Shown one piece after another: positions 43,798 to 51,957 of a DNA stretch of 64,000 bases (within the stretch, counting starts at the first letter, position 1; every line of letters starts with the position of its first letter). The position numbers and the translations under genes are program-made. This DNA is from Acidobacteriota bacterium (GTDB taxonomy: Bacteria > Acidobacteriota > Blastocatellia > Pyrinomonadales > Pyrinomonadaceae). The stretch is from assembly GCA_016713675.1 (NCBI GenBank), contig JADJOS010000005.1:62001-126000 (forward strand), written 5' to 3'. The notes below the pieces were generated by a model. It saw only the letters and a list, made by a program, of their open reading frames with translations. It was not told the origin of the DNA and ran no database searches.

Positions 43798-44922
43798 ATG
43801 GATACACCGCAAATGAGCAATTCCCCTCTAAAAATATTCATCGACGAGCCGCCAATCACTGGTGCTCGGATCAAGGTCATTGGTGTCGGCGGCGGCGGCA
43901 GTAATGCTGTCAATCGAATGATCGATGCCGGTATCAAGGGTGTCGAATTTATCGTCGCAAACACCGACCTGCAAGCGCTCGAGGCGTCAAAGGCACCGAT
44001 CAAGATCCAACTTGGCAGTAAGTCGACACGCGGCCTCGGTGCCGGCTCGAATCCGGAGATCGGTCGTGCGGCCGCCCTTGAAGATCATGAAAAATTACTC
44101 GATGTGCTCGAAGGCTCGGACATGGTCTTTGTCACGGCGGGACTCGGCGGCGGAACGGGGACCGGTGCTGCTCCCGTCGTAGCTTCGCTAGCTATCGAAT
44201 TGGGAGCTCTTACTGTTGCAGTTGTCACCAAGCCGTTTGCCGTTGAAGGCAAGAAGCGAATGGCACAGGCCGAGAAAGGTTTGGCTGAGCTTCGCGGCTG
44301 CGTAGACACATTGATCACCATTCCAAACTCAAAGCTCCGGGAGGTCGAAGAGAAAATTACGATCCTAGATGCATTCCGGCGTGCTGACGAGGTTTTGCTT
44401 TTGGCGGTCCAGGGCATCACCGATCTAATCATCACGCCTGGTATCATCAATCTTGATTTTGCTGATGTGACGACCGTTATGCGCGGCAAGGGCGTGGCTC
44501 TAATGGGCGTTGGTGCGGGTGAGGGCGAAGATGCTGCTTCGAAAGCGATGCGGGCGGCTCTCGACTACAAATTGCTCGAGGAAAATTCGATCAAGGGTGC
44601 CAAGGCGGCCCTTATCAACGTCACCGGCGGCCCGAACATGGTTCTCGGCGAAGTTGAAGACGCGATCGGAATGATCGAGGGCGAGGCTGACGAAAACGCG
44701 GACATCATTTGGGGAAGCGTGATCAAAGAAGATATGGGGGATAAGATCAAGATCACCGTCATCGCGACCGGTTTTGATTCGGCCCTATCAACAGCGATCC
44801 CGAAACCCAAAGCTGCCGAGGCCGCGGCCATCGGTACCATCCGAACGGGATTTGCGCCAGTGAATACGGCAACTGATGAGAATATAGACGTGCCGACCTT
44901 TATGCGTCGACAGGCGGATTAA
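43798..44922 (+). CDS. ftsZ: Cell division GTPase FtsZ
   Basis: The 374-residue tubulin-like GTPase forms the Z ring. Seen: VIGVGGGGSNAVNRMI, the tubulin signature GLGGGTGTGAAP, NADE-loop region IIWGSVIKEDM, and a short linker ending in the conserved C-terminal peptide IDVPTFMRRQAD that binds FtsA. Last gene of the dcw cluster; pdxA follows 29 nt later on the same strand and may be read through. Confidence 0.97.
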   Translation: MDTPQMSNSPLKIFIDEPPITGARIKVIGVGGGGSNAVNRMIDAGIKGVEFIVANTDLQALEASKAPIKIQLGSKSTRGLGAGSNPEIGRAAALEDHEKLLDVLEGSDMVFVTAGLGGGTGTGAAPVVASLAIELGALTVAVVTKPFAVEGKKRMAQAEKGLAELRGCVDTLITIPNSKLREVEEKITILDAFRRADEVLLLAVQGITDLIITPGIINLDFADVTTVMRGKGVALMGVGAGEGEDAASKAMRAALDYKLLEENSIKGAKAALINVTGGPNMVLGEVEDAIGMIEGEADENADIIWGSVIKEDMGDKIKITVIATGFDSALSTAIPKPKAAEAAAIGTIRTGFAPVNTATDENIDVPTFMRRQAD

Positions 44923-44951
44923 GTAATTGCCGCCTGCGCCGTGTTGAAGTA

Positions 44952-45905
44952 ATGGCTGAGAGAATACCAACGATCGGGATCACAATGGGCGATGCAGCCG
45001 GTATCGGGCCCGAGGTTGTTGTAAAGGCTCTGGCCGACGGTTCTTTAAGAGACATTTGTGACTGCAAGGTCATCGGCGATCGCGTTCATCTCGAACGGAT
45101 CGCCGTTTCGCTTGGTATCGACACGAGCGTATTGACAGACGTTTGCGACCTCAAGAATCTTCCGGGCGAACCTCCGGTCGGCGTTGACGACGCAGTGACC
45201 GGACGTGCGGCCGCAGAGTCAATAATCAAAGCTGTTGACCTCTGGCGATCGGGCGAAATAGATGCGATCGCAACCGCTCCGATAAGTAAAAAGTCGATCC
45301 GGCTCGGTGGTTATGATTTTCAGAGACATACCGAGTTTCTTGCTTCGTTAACCGATACGGAACGGTTTGCGATGAGCTTTTTCGGCGGTGGTTTGCGTGT
45401 CGTACTGCTTTCGACACATTTGCCGCTGCGTGACGCCATCGATCTGATAAAGTTTGGCAAACTTGTCGATCTGATCGAGTTTTCATCGACCGAACTCAGC
45501 AAGTTGCTCAAGCGAAAAGTAAAGATCGCCGTGGCCGGCCTCAATCCCCATGCGTCCGAAGGCGGAATGTTCGGCAGCGAAGAGGCTGATGAGATCATAC
45601 CCGCGATTGAAAATTGCAAAAAGCTGGGTGTCGATGTCAGCGGGCCTTATTCCCCCGACACGGTCTTTTTGCGTTGTTCTAAAGGTGAATTTGACGTTTG
45701 CATCGCCCTTTATCATGACCAGGCGACAATTCCTGTCAAAGCACTTGCCTTCAACGCTGCCGTGAATGTCACGCTCGGGCTGCCGCTCATCCGAACATCG
45801 GTCGACCACGGTACCGCCTACGATATTGCCGGAAAAGGCATTGCCGAATCGGCAAGTATGACCGCCGCGATACGACTTGCCGCTGAGCTTGCAGCCGCTA
45901 AATGA
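44952..45905 (+). CDS. pdxA: 4-hydroxythreonine-4-phosphate dehydrogenase
   Basis: The 317-residue NAD-dependent enzyme of pyridoxal phosphate synthesis begins PTIGITMGDAAGIGPEVVVKAL. Further family motifs: ATAPISKKSIRLGGYDFQRHTEFLA, AGLNPHASEGGMFG, GPYSPDTVF and ALYHDQATIPVKALAF with the metal-binding His residues. It continues the plus-strand run after ftsZ. Confidence 0.95.
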   Translation: MAERIPTIGITMGDAAGIGPEVVVKALADGSLRDICDCKVIGDRVHLERIAVSLGIDTSVLTDVCDLKNLPGEPPVGVDDAVTGRAAAESIIKAVDLWRSGEIDAIATAPISKKSIRLGGYDFQRHTEFLASLTDTERFAMSFFGGGLRVVLLSTHLPLRDAIDLIKFGKLVDLIEFSSTELSKLLKRKVKIAVAGLNPHASEGGMFGSEEADEIIPAIENCKKLGVDVSGPYSPDTVFLRCSKGEFDVCIALYHDQATIPVKALAFNAAVNVTLGLPLIRTSVDHGTAYDIAGKGIAESASMTAAIRLAAELAAAK

Positions 45906-45972
45906 AACCCTGCTGATGTTCTGCTAGAATACCCTTTGGTGTTAGAATCTCGTTCAATACCCGGAGTGCCAA

Positions 45973-47190
45973 ATGTCCGTTGACCGACCCAAAATTCTCC
46001 TTGCTGACGACTCGGTGACGATCCGAAAGGTCGTCGAACTGACTTTCGCAGACGAAGGTATCGATGTAGTTACTGTCCCTGACGGCGATGCTGCGATGAT
46101 CGCATTTGTGGCCGATGAACCCGACCTCGTTATTGCTGACGTCAATATGCCGGGCGTTGACGGATACAAGATCTGCGAGATCATCAAGGAGGACGACACA
46201 ACACGGCATATTCCGGTGATCTTGCTTACCGGCTCGTTCGAACCGTTTGATCCCGGCGAAGCGTCGCGTGTCGGCGCCAATTTTTATTTCACCAAACCGT
46301 TCCAATCGATCCGCGAACTGGTCGAAAAGGTTACCGACCTGCTCGATGCAAATGCATTCGAAACGGCAAGTGTTCCCGAGACCGAGGATATTGACGATCT
46401 CTACAAAGACAGCTTTGCAGAAACGCTTGAGATACCTGCGAATGAGACCGCGTCTGAAATTGAGCTGATCCGGATCGAAGATGATGAAGAACCTGACCAT
46501 CTGGATGCAGAGCCTGCCGCATTTAACGAACTGTTACCGGAACGCGTAACGATCTCAGATTTCGGTTTTGAAGGGGTGGATAACGTGGACACCCCGCTCG
46601 ATCTGGAGCGTGTCGCCGATGAAGAATCTTTGGAAAGTTTCATGATCGAGTCTCCGGCTGCGGCAGATCCATTCGCCGTGCCGGTGGATCTCGGCGACGC
46701 GAGCCTGGACGATGAAATGATCGAGACCAGCCGTCCGGACGAGGCGAGACACGATCTTCATTACAGTGACACGATCGAATTTGAGCCGGTGCTCGCTGCA
46801 TCCGTATCCGAGCCTGCCGCCGATCCTTTCGCCTCGCCGGTGACTACGGACGATACGATGGGAAAATATAATTGGGCTGATGATGCGGAAGGTGTCGTCG
46901 AGCGATCGCCCGTTGCCGATACGGACTCGACTCTGCTCAAGATCGAATTTGCTGATGCCGATCATATCGACGAGCCGGATAATTCTGAGTCCGATCCGCA
47001 AGAACCGGGAGCCGCGGCAGAGCCTGCACCCAGGGCAGATGCGATCTCGCCGGAATTGATCGAGATGATCGCTCAGCGCGTGATCGACAAACTCTCGGAC
47101 AAGGTGGTTCGCGAAGTAGCTCTTGAGGCCGTCCCGCGAATTACCGAGAACATGATACGAGAAGCTCTCGACCACGAAACAAAGAAGTAG
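45973..47190 (+). CDS. Response regulator with long acidic linker and C-terminal helix
   Basis: The 405-residue protein starts with a receiver domain (about 5-125): acidic pocket ADD, phosphorylation site Asp56 in VIADVNMPGVDG, Thr in LLTGSF and Lys in FTKPF. Residues 130-350 are low-complexity, rich in Asp, Glu, Ala and Pro, and probably disordered. The C-terminus ELIEMIAQRVIDKLSDKVVREV forms an amphipathic helix also seen in FrzS/PilG-like gliding regulators. No DNA-binding domain. Role in motility or polarity is only a guess. GGAG lies 7 nt before the ATG. Confidence 0.82.
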   Translation: MSVDRPKILLADDSVTIRKVVELTFADEGIDVVTVPDGDAAMIAFVADEPDLVIADVNMPGVDGYKICEIIKEDDTTRHIPVILLTGSFEPFDPGEASRVGANFYFTKPFQSIRELVEKVTDLLDANAFETASVPETEDIDDLYKDSFAETLEIPANETASEIELIRIEDDEEPDHLDAEPAAFNELLPERVTISDFGFEGVDNVDTPLDLERVADEESLESFMIESPAAADPFAVPVDLGDASLDDEMIETSRPDEARHDLHYSDTIEFEPVLAASVSEPAADPFASPVTTDDTMGKYNWADDAEGVVERSPVADTDSTLLKIEFADADHIDEPDNSESDPQEPGAAAEPAPRADAISPELIEMIAQRVIDKLSDKVVREVALEAVPRITENMIREALDHETKK

Positions 47191-47198
47191 TAACGATG

Positions 47199-47273
47199 CG
47201 GAGGCCCGCGCGTTAGTAAGGGTGTTTCGCTCAACGTTGAATGAATCGCCCTTACTAGCGTACGGGCTTGTGC
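47199..47273. repeat. Palindromic repeat GCCCGCGCGTTAGTAAGGG upstream of valS
   Basis: Left arm GAGGCCCGCGCGTTAGTAAG and right arm (CTTACTAGCGTACGGGCTTG) are inverted copies with a 26-nt loop. It fills the gap between the response regulator gene and valS and ends 15 nt before the valS ATG, so valS mRNA may begin inside or beyond it. Confidence 0.8.
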
Positions 47274-47288
47274 AATATAACAGGAATT

Positions 47289-50257
47289 ATGGAACTCGCA
47301 AAGGCCTACGACCCAAAATCGGCCGAAGAAGATCATTACAAACGTTGGGAAGAGAGCGGTTTTTTTGCTCCTGAGATCAATCAGAAGGCGGACGCCCCGA
47401 AATATTCGATCGTCATTCCGCCACCCAATGTCACGGGCAGCTTGCACATGGGGCACGCGCTTCAGCATACGATCATGGACGCGCTTACGCGTTGGAAACG
47501 GATGCAGGGCTATCGCACGCTTTGGCTGCCGGGAACTGATCACGCGGGGATCAGCGTCCAGCGAAAGGTCGTTGAGCAGTTAAAGAAGGAAGAGCACAAA
47601 TCGCCGCTCGATATCGGCCGTGAGGAATTCATTCGCCGCTGTTGGACGTGGAAAGAGCAATACGGCAACACGATCACCGAGCAAATGCGCCGCGAAGGTG
47701 CCTCCGTCGATTGGTCGCGTCACCGTTTTACGATGGACGAAAGCCTTTCGCTCGCGGTCCGCAACGTTTTTTGCACGCTTTTTGAGCAAGGCTGGATCTA
47801 CCGCGGCCTCCGCATCGTAAACTGGTGCCCGAAGGACAAGACCGTGCTGTCTGATCTTGAAGTAAAAGACGAGGTCAAGAAAGACGGAAAGCTGTATTAC
47901 CTAAAATATCCGGGGGGCCCCGGGGGGGCCGGGGGGGGGGGGGCCTCAAAGGCGGGACACAACTTACATCACCGTCGCCACGACGCGCCCTGAGACGATG
48001 CTCGGTGATACGGCGGTTGCGGTCAATCCATCGGACGAGCGTTATAAGGATCTGATCGGCAAGACGATCGCATTGCCGTTGACGAACCGCGAGATCCCGA
48101 TAGTTGCGGACGAATATGTCGATGCGGAGTTTGGCACCGGTGCCGTCAAGATCACGCCGGCGCACGATCCGAACGATTACCAACTCGGTCAGCGGCACGA
48201 TCTCGAACAATTGCTCGTAATGAATCTCGACGGCACGATGAACGAAGCTGCCGGTGCGGATTTTGTCGGGCTCGATAGATTCGCCGCGAGGGCAAAGGTC
48301 ATCGAGCGGTTCGAAGAACTCGGTTTGCTCGAAAAGGTGGACGATTACGAGATCACGCTGCCGGTGTGCGAACGCTGCAAGACTATCGTCGAGCCGATCT
48401 TGTCCGAGCAGTGGTTCGTCAAAATGGATGAGATGCGCGATATGGGCCTGGAACTTGCCAAAGACAAAGTGCCGCACTTCTCGCCGGAGATTCCTCATCA
48501 GAAGGTCTACACAACGTGGCTCGAAAATCTAAAGGACTGGACGATCTCACGCCAACTCTGGTGGGGACATCAGATTCCCGCTTGGTATGACGCGGACGGA
48601 AATGTTTACGTCGCACGTACTGCTGACGAAGCTAAAGAGAAGTCCGGCGGTCGGGAACTGACGCAGGACGGCGATGTGCTTGATACGTGGTTCTCAAGTG
48701 GACTCTGGGCGTTCTCGACGTTGGGATGGTCCGGATCTCCAAGCTCCCCTCCTTACGAAGGAGGGGTGGCACCCGCTTCGGGTGACGGGGTGGTTCTCTC
48801 TTCCGATTCCGCTCAAGTTGAATTTACCGAGGCAGAGAACCACCGTCGGCGAAACGCCGCCACCCCTCCGTGGTAAGGAGGGGAGCTCGTTGAATGATCT
48901 CGAAGCGTTCTTACCAACCGACGTTCTCGTCACCGGCCGCGACATTATTTTCCTTTGGGTGTCGCGGATGATGATGTTGACGAAGAAGTTCACGGGGCAG
49001 GTGGCGTTTAATGATTGTGTGATCACGGGCACCGTGCTTGGCAAAGACGGCAAGCCGATGTCGAAGTCTCGGAATAACGGCGTCGATCCGATCGAGATGT
49101 TTGATAAGTTTGGCGTGGACGCGACGCGTATCTATCTGGCGAGCATCGCGACCGGAGCTGATATCAAATGGAATGACATCGGTGTCGAGACGTATCGCAA
49201 CTTCGCGAACAAGATCTGGAACGCGACGCGGTTCTGCCTGATGAACGCCGAAGGTGCGGCCGTCGATCACCAGAGCCTGATGAACAGTGGTCAGTGGTTC
49301 GTGGGCAGTGGTCAGGAGGAAAACTCTTCTCCGACCACCGGCCACCGACCACTGACCACTGCTTTGGCCGACCGCTGGATCATCTCCCGGCTCAACAAAA
49401 CCGCCCTCGCGGTCAACCGTGCCCTCGACACATACCAGTTCCACGAAGCCGTTTCGCTCCTCTACCACTTCTTCTGGGACGATTTCTGCGATTGGTATAT
49501 TGAACTCGTCAAAGATGAGATCACTGCAGGCTCCCCTCCTTACGAAGGAGGGGTGGCAGCCGCTTCGGCTGACGGGGTGGTTCTCACGTCGCGCACCAGA
49601 ATACTTACTATTCTCGAGATCGCTCTGCGGATGCTGCATCCGTTCATGCCTTATTTGACGGAGGAACTGTGGCAGAAACTGCCGGGGACGTCTAGTGCGT
49701 TGCACGACGCGGCGTACACTGACGCCGACGCGACGATCATGTTGACGAAATTCCCGCCGGGCGATGTCGCGGCGATCGATCAAAAGGCTGAGAACGAGAT
49801 GAGCGCGGTGATCGATGTGATCAAAAAGGTCCGCAACATCCGTGCGGAGATGAATATCTCGACGGCGATCAAGTTCACGGTGCATATCGCGGCGGACGAA
49901 GACTTTCGAAACGTATTTGCGGCCAACAAGGCGCAGATACTAAAGCTCGCGAAGGCCGAGGACCTTGTTATCGGCAGCGAACTCGACGTCCCGCGTGCTT
50001 CGGCGAAGGCGGTGACGAACGACGCGCGGCTCGCCGTGCCGCTCGAAGGCCTGATCGACTTCGACGTCGAACGCGCACGCCTCACCAACCAGATCGCCAA
50101 GCTCACCGAAGAGCGTACACGCCTCGACGCCCAACTCTCCAACGCCAACTTCGTCGACCGCGCCCCCGCCGAAAAGGTCACGGAACTAAGAGAACGCTCC
50201 GCCGAGTTGGAGCATCAGATAAATACTCTGAATAACAACTTGGGAGCTTTGGACTAA
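47289..50257 (+). CDS. valS: Valyl-tRNA synthetase, with three palindromic-repeat insertions and two frame breaks
   Basis: Class I synthetase charging tRNA-Val. Segment 1 (47289 to about 47915): PPNVTGSLHMGHAL (HIGH motif), GTDHAGISVQ. Segment 2 (about 47960-48740): TYITVATTRPETMLGDTAVAV (editing domain), FGTGAVKITPAHDPNDY, DVLDTWFSSGLWAFSTLGW. Segment 3 (about 48890-50257): FLPTDVLVTGRDIIFLW, GKPMSKSRNNGVDP (KMSKS) and the C-terminal coiled coil. The first break lies in a G/C block at 47911-47945, the second in a 146-bp palindromic element. Two more repeats (49285-49361, 49530-49588) are in frame and would add about 26 and 20 residues. All domains are otherwise present. Whether the gene is functional depends on whether the breaks are real. 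Confidence 0.88.
48742..48887. repeat. 146-bp palindromic element (CCCCTCCTTAC family) inside valS
   Basis: Ends AGCTCCCCTCCTTAC and GTAAGGAGGGGAGCT are inverted copies; inner arms GGTGGTTCTC-like and GAGAACCACC also pair, so the whole element can fold as one long hairpin. It separates GLWAFSTLGW from NDLEAFLPTDVL of valS, and the frame differs on its two sides. Confidence 0.85.
49285..49361. repeat. 77-bp palindromic element (CAGTGGTCAGTGG family) inside valS, in frame
   Basis: Left arm CAGTGGTCAGTGGTTCGTGG and right arm (inverted CAGTGGTCAGTGGTCGGTGG) pair over about 32 nt. It is translated in the valS frame as SGQWFVGSGQEENSSPTTGH and following, a segment with no counterpart in the family. 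Confidence 0.85.
49530..49588. repeat. Half-length CCCCTCCTTAC-family element inside valS, in frame
   Basis: It contains CCCCTCCTTACGAAGGAGGG plus G, then AGCCGCTTCGGCT and GACGGGGTGGTTCTCAC: the same order as the left half of the element at 48742. Translated in frame as GSPPYEGGVAAASADGVVLT. Confidence 0.85.
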
Positions 50258-50264
50258 AAAGCGT

Positions 50265-50930
50265 ATGAGATTCTCAACCATTAAGATCATGATCGTCGCG
50301 GCGTTTGTCGCTGTGTTTGGCGTTGGTGTTTTCGCGCAGGACGTGGCGATGACGCGGGCGGAGTGGGAGAAGGTGTTAACAACGCTCAATAAGGCTTCCG
50401 AAGGGATGTCGTTCAGACAGTCCGCGGTAGTCGAAGAGGTTATTGACGGTGTGCCTTCGCCGGAGAAAACCCGACAGGAGATTCTCGAGGAAGTTCCACC
50501 AGACCGGACCCGGCAGATCGGTACCGTTATCATAAATGGTGAGGTGGAGAGGACTGAGTGGATCACGATCGGCGACAGGTCTTGGACGCGGACGAACAAC
50601 GGGCGTTGGTCCATCGACAATTCTGGCCGCAGCGGCGATGACAGGGCGGCGATCGTCGCGGCCGAGGGCTACAGTTCGAAGGGGAAGGCGGTGCTCGCGG
50701 GCGTTGAGTACAGGATATATGAAAAGGCCGAGCGGTTGACGGTCCAGCGTTCCGGTGTGATCGGACGCGAAAATCAGTTTGCGACGACCATCATCTGGAT
50801 CGACCGCGACGGTCTCTGCATAAGAGAATTCTACAAACTGGAATTCCCCAACACCAAGTACATCTACCGCCGCACTGCCACCAACGAATACAACCCCAAA
50901 GACCTCAAAATCGAGGCGCCGATGAAGTAG
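50265..50930 (+). CDS. Secreted hypothetical protein (paralogue of the next gene)
   Basis: The 221-residue protein has a signal peptide ending near GVGVFAQDVA. The mature part is beta-rich (RTEWITIGDRSWTRTNNGRW, VLAGVEYRIYEKAERLTVQ) and ends with EYNPKDLKIEAPMK. The same ending (HDPKDLKIEAPVVK) and similar layout occur in the gene 4 nt downstream, so the two are tandem paralogues. The outline recalls outer-membrane lipoprotein-sorting (LolA/LppX-like) folds, but this is tentative. Confidence 0.65.
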   Translation: MRFSTIKIMIVAAFVAVFGVGVFAQDVAMTRAEWEKVLTTLNKASEGMSFRQSAVVEEVIDGVPSPEKTRQEILEEVPPDRTRQIGTVIINGEVERTEWITIGDRSWTRTNNGRWSIDNSGRSGDDRAAIVAAEGYSSKGKAVLAGVEYRIYEKAERLTVQRSGVIGRENQFATTIIWIDRDGLCIREFYKLEFPNTKYIYRRTATNEYNPKDLKIEAPMK

Positions 50931-50933
50931 GTT

Positions 50934-51605
50934 ATGAAAGTTGCTGCACTTATTCTCACGATGTTTCTGGCTGCGGTTTCGGCGGCGGGGCAGGTTTTGA
51001 CGCTTAAGAACGATATTCCCGAAAGCCAGTACCTCGCGGCGGAGGCGAAGGCTGCGGAACTGCTGAAGACGGCGAATTATCGTTCGATTTGGACGAAGGA
51101 ATACTTTGACGACCACACAAAGACCGGGAAGTTGAAAGAGAGGAAGCTGATCGAGATAATTCGGCCTGACAGGAAGCGAACGGTTGAGGAAAGGTTTGCT
51201 GATTCTCGTTCGTTCGTCGAAATAATTCGGGTTGAATTTGCTCAATACATCCGCGGCGATGACACACCGTGGATGAAATTCCCCGGTATACACGGTTTTG
51301 ACAGCGGTTTAGAAGTACGTGGAAAGAAAAACCAGTATAGGTCTGTGCCTTCGATCGGTTTTGAGGGAGGTATAGCTGACTTTTACGAACGCCGTTCTAG
51401 CGGAAAGTTTCAGGATCCAGCCCAAATGGTTGGTGTCTATGTGAAAGGCATTAAAACAACCCGTATTTGGTATTCGCTCGACGGAAAGATCCTCAAAAAA
51501 CTAGAGGAAATAATGGTTAAGGGCGGCAATCAGATGAGCCGCGAGACAACAACATACGAACACGATCCCAAAGACCTAAAGATAGAGGCTCCGGTGGTGA
51601 AATAG
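50934..51605 (+). CDS. Secreted hypothetical protein (tandem paralogue)
   Basis: The 223-residue protein has a signal peptide ending near AVSAAGQVLT. It shares layout and the C-terminal DPKDLKIEAP with the upstream gene (50265-50930). The middle reads GKLKERKLIEIIRPDRKRTVEERF and KGIKTTRIWYSLDGKILKKLEEI. No catalytic motif seen. It is 4 nt behind its paralogue, so translation is probably coupled. It ends just before the 21-bp repeat array. Confidence 0.62.
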   Translation: MKVAALILTMFLAAVSAAGQVLTLKNDIPESQYLAAEAKAAELLKTANYRSIWTKEYFDDHTKTGKLKERKLIEIIRPDRKRTVEERFADSRSFVEIIRVEFAQYIRGDDTPWMKFPGIHGFDSGLEVRGKKNQYRSVPSIGFEGGIADFYERRSSGKFQDPAQMVGVYVKGIKTTRIWYSLDGKILKKLEEIMVKGGNQMSRETTTYEHDPKDLKIEAPVVK

Positions 51606-51664
51606 TTGCCGGTGCGAGCTAGATCGAGCTTTCTTGGCGCGCTCGTGGGAATAGTCTTACGCAA

Positions 51665-51886
51665 ATATGGGCGATGCAGTGTTTGCATCGGACGATGGAG
51701 ACAATGCATCGTCCGATGGATAAGTTTCATCGCTAGATGTGCATTTTTCATCGACCGATTTGGATTATCCATCGTCCGATGTGATATGTAAACCATCCGA
51801 TTCAAAGTGTAAATCGTACGATGTGCGATCGATATCGTCCGATGCAAAATAAACATCGGACGATGAAGTATATGCATCGGTATAGT
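51665..51886. repeat. Array of eleven 21-bp iterons with CATCG-NN-CGATG cores
   Basis: Cores begin at 51665, 51686, 51707, 51728, 51749, 51770, 51791, 51812, 51833, 51854 and 51875: an exact 21-bp period over eleven units. Best units read CATCGGACGATG or CATCGTCCGATG; the two central bases vary and outer units are degenerate. The 9-nt spacers are AT-rich and not conserved. 21 bp is two helical turns, so all palindromic cores face the same side of the DNA. It lies 72 nt upstream of the next gene. Confidence 0.85.
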
Positions 51887-51899
51887 TTTCACAAAATTC

Positions 51900-51933
51900 T
51901 TGCATTTATCATCCGGTTTTGACTAAAATAGTC
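51900..51933 (+). promoter_or_regulatory. Promoter with overlapping palindrome before the gene at 51958
   Basis: TTGCAT (51900-51905), 18-nt spacer, TAAAAT (51924-51929). The -10 lies within the perfect palindrome GACTA-AAA-TAGTC (51921-51933), a possible operator. It sits directly behind the 21-bp iteron array. Confidence 0.5.
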
Positions 51934-51957
51934 AGAAAAAATCGGAGGGATATCACA

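Noticed and set aside
51665..51886. CRISPR array
   Set aside because: Repeat cores are only 12 bp, spacers 9 bp, and units are degenerate; no cas genes nearby.
51665..51886. Replication origin iterons
   Set aside because: No dnaA, repA, DnaA boxes or partition genes nearby; the cores are unlike DnaA boxes.
51530..51892. Minus-strand ORF encoding ten HRXM-type heptapeptides
   Set aside because: It follows from the 21-bp repeat period, overlaps the end of the secreted paralogue gene and has no clear ribosome site. I treat the DNA repeat as primary, though translation cannot be excluded.
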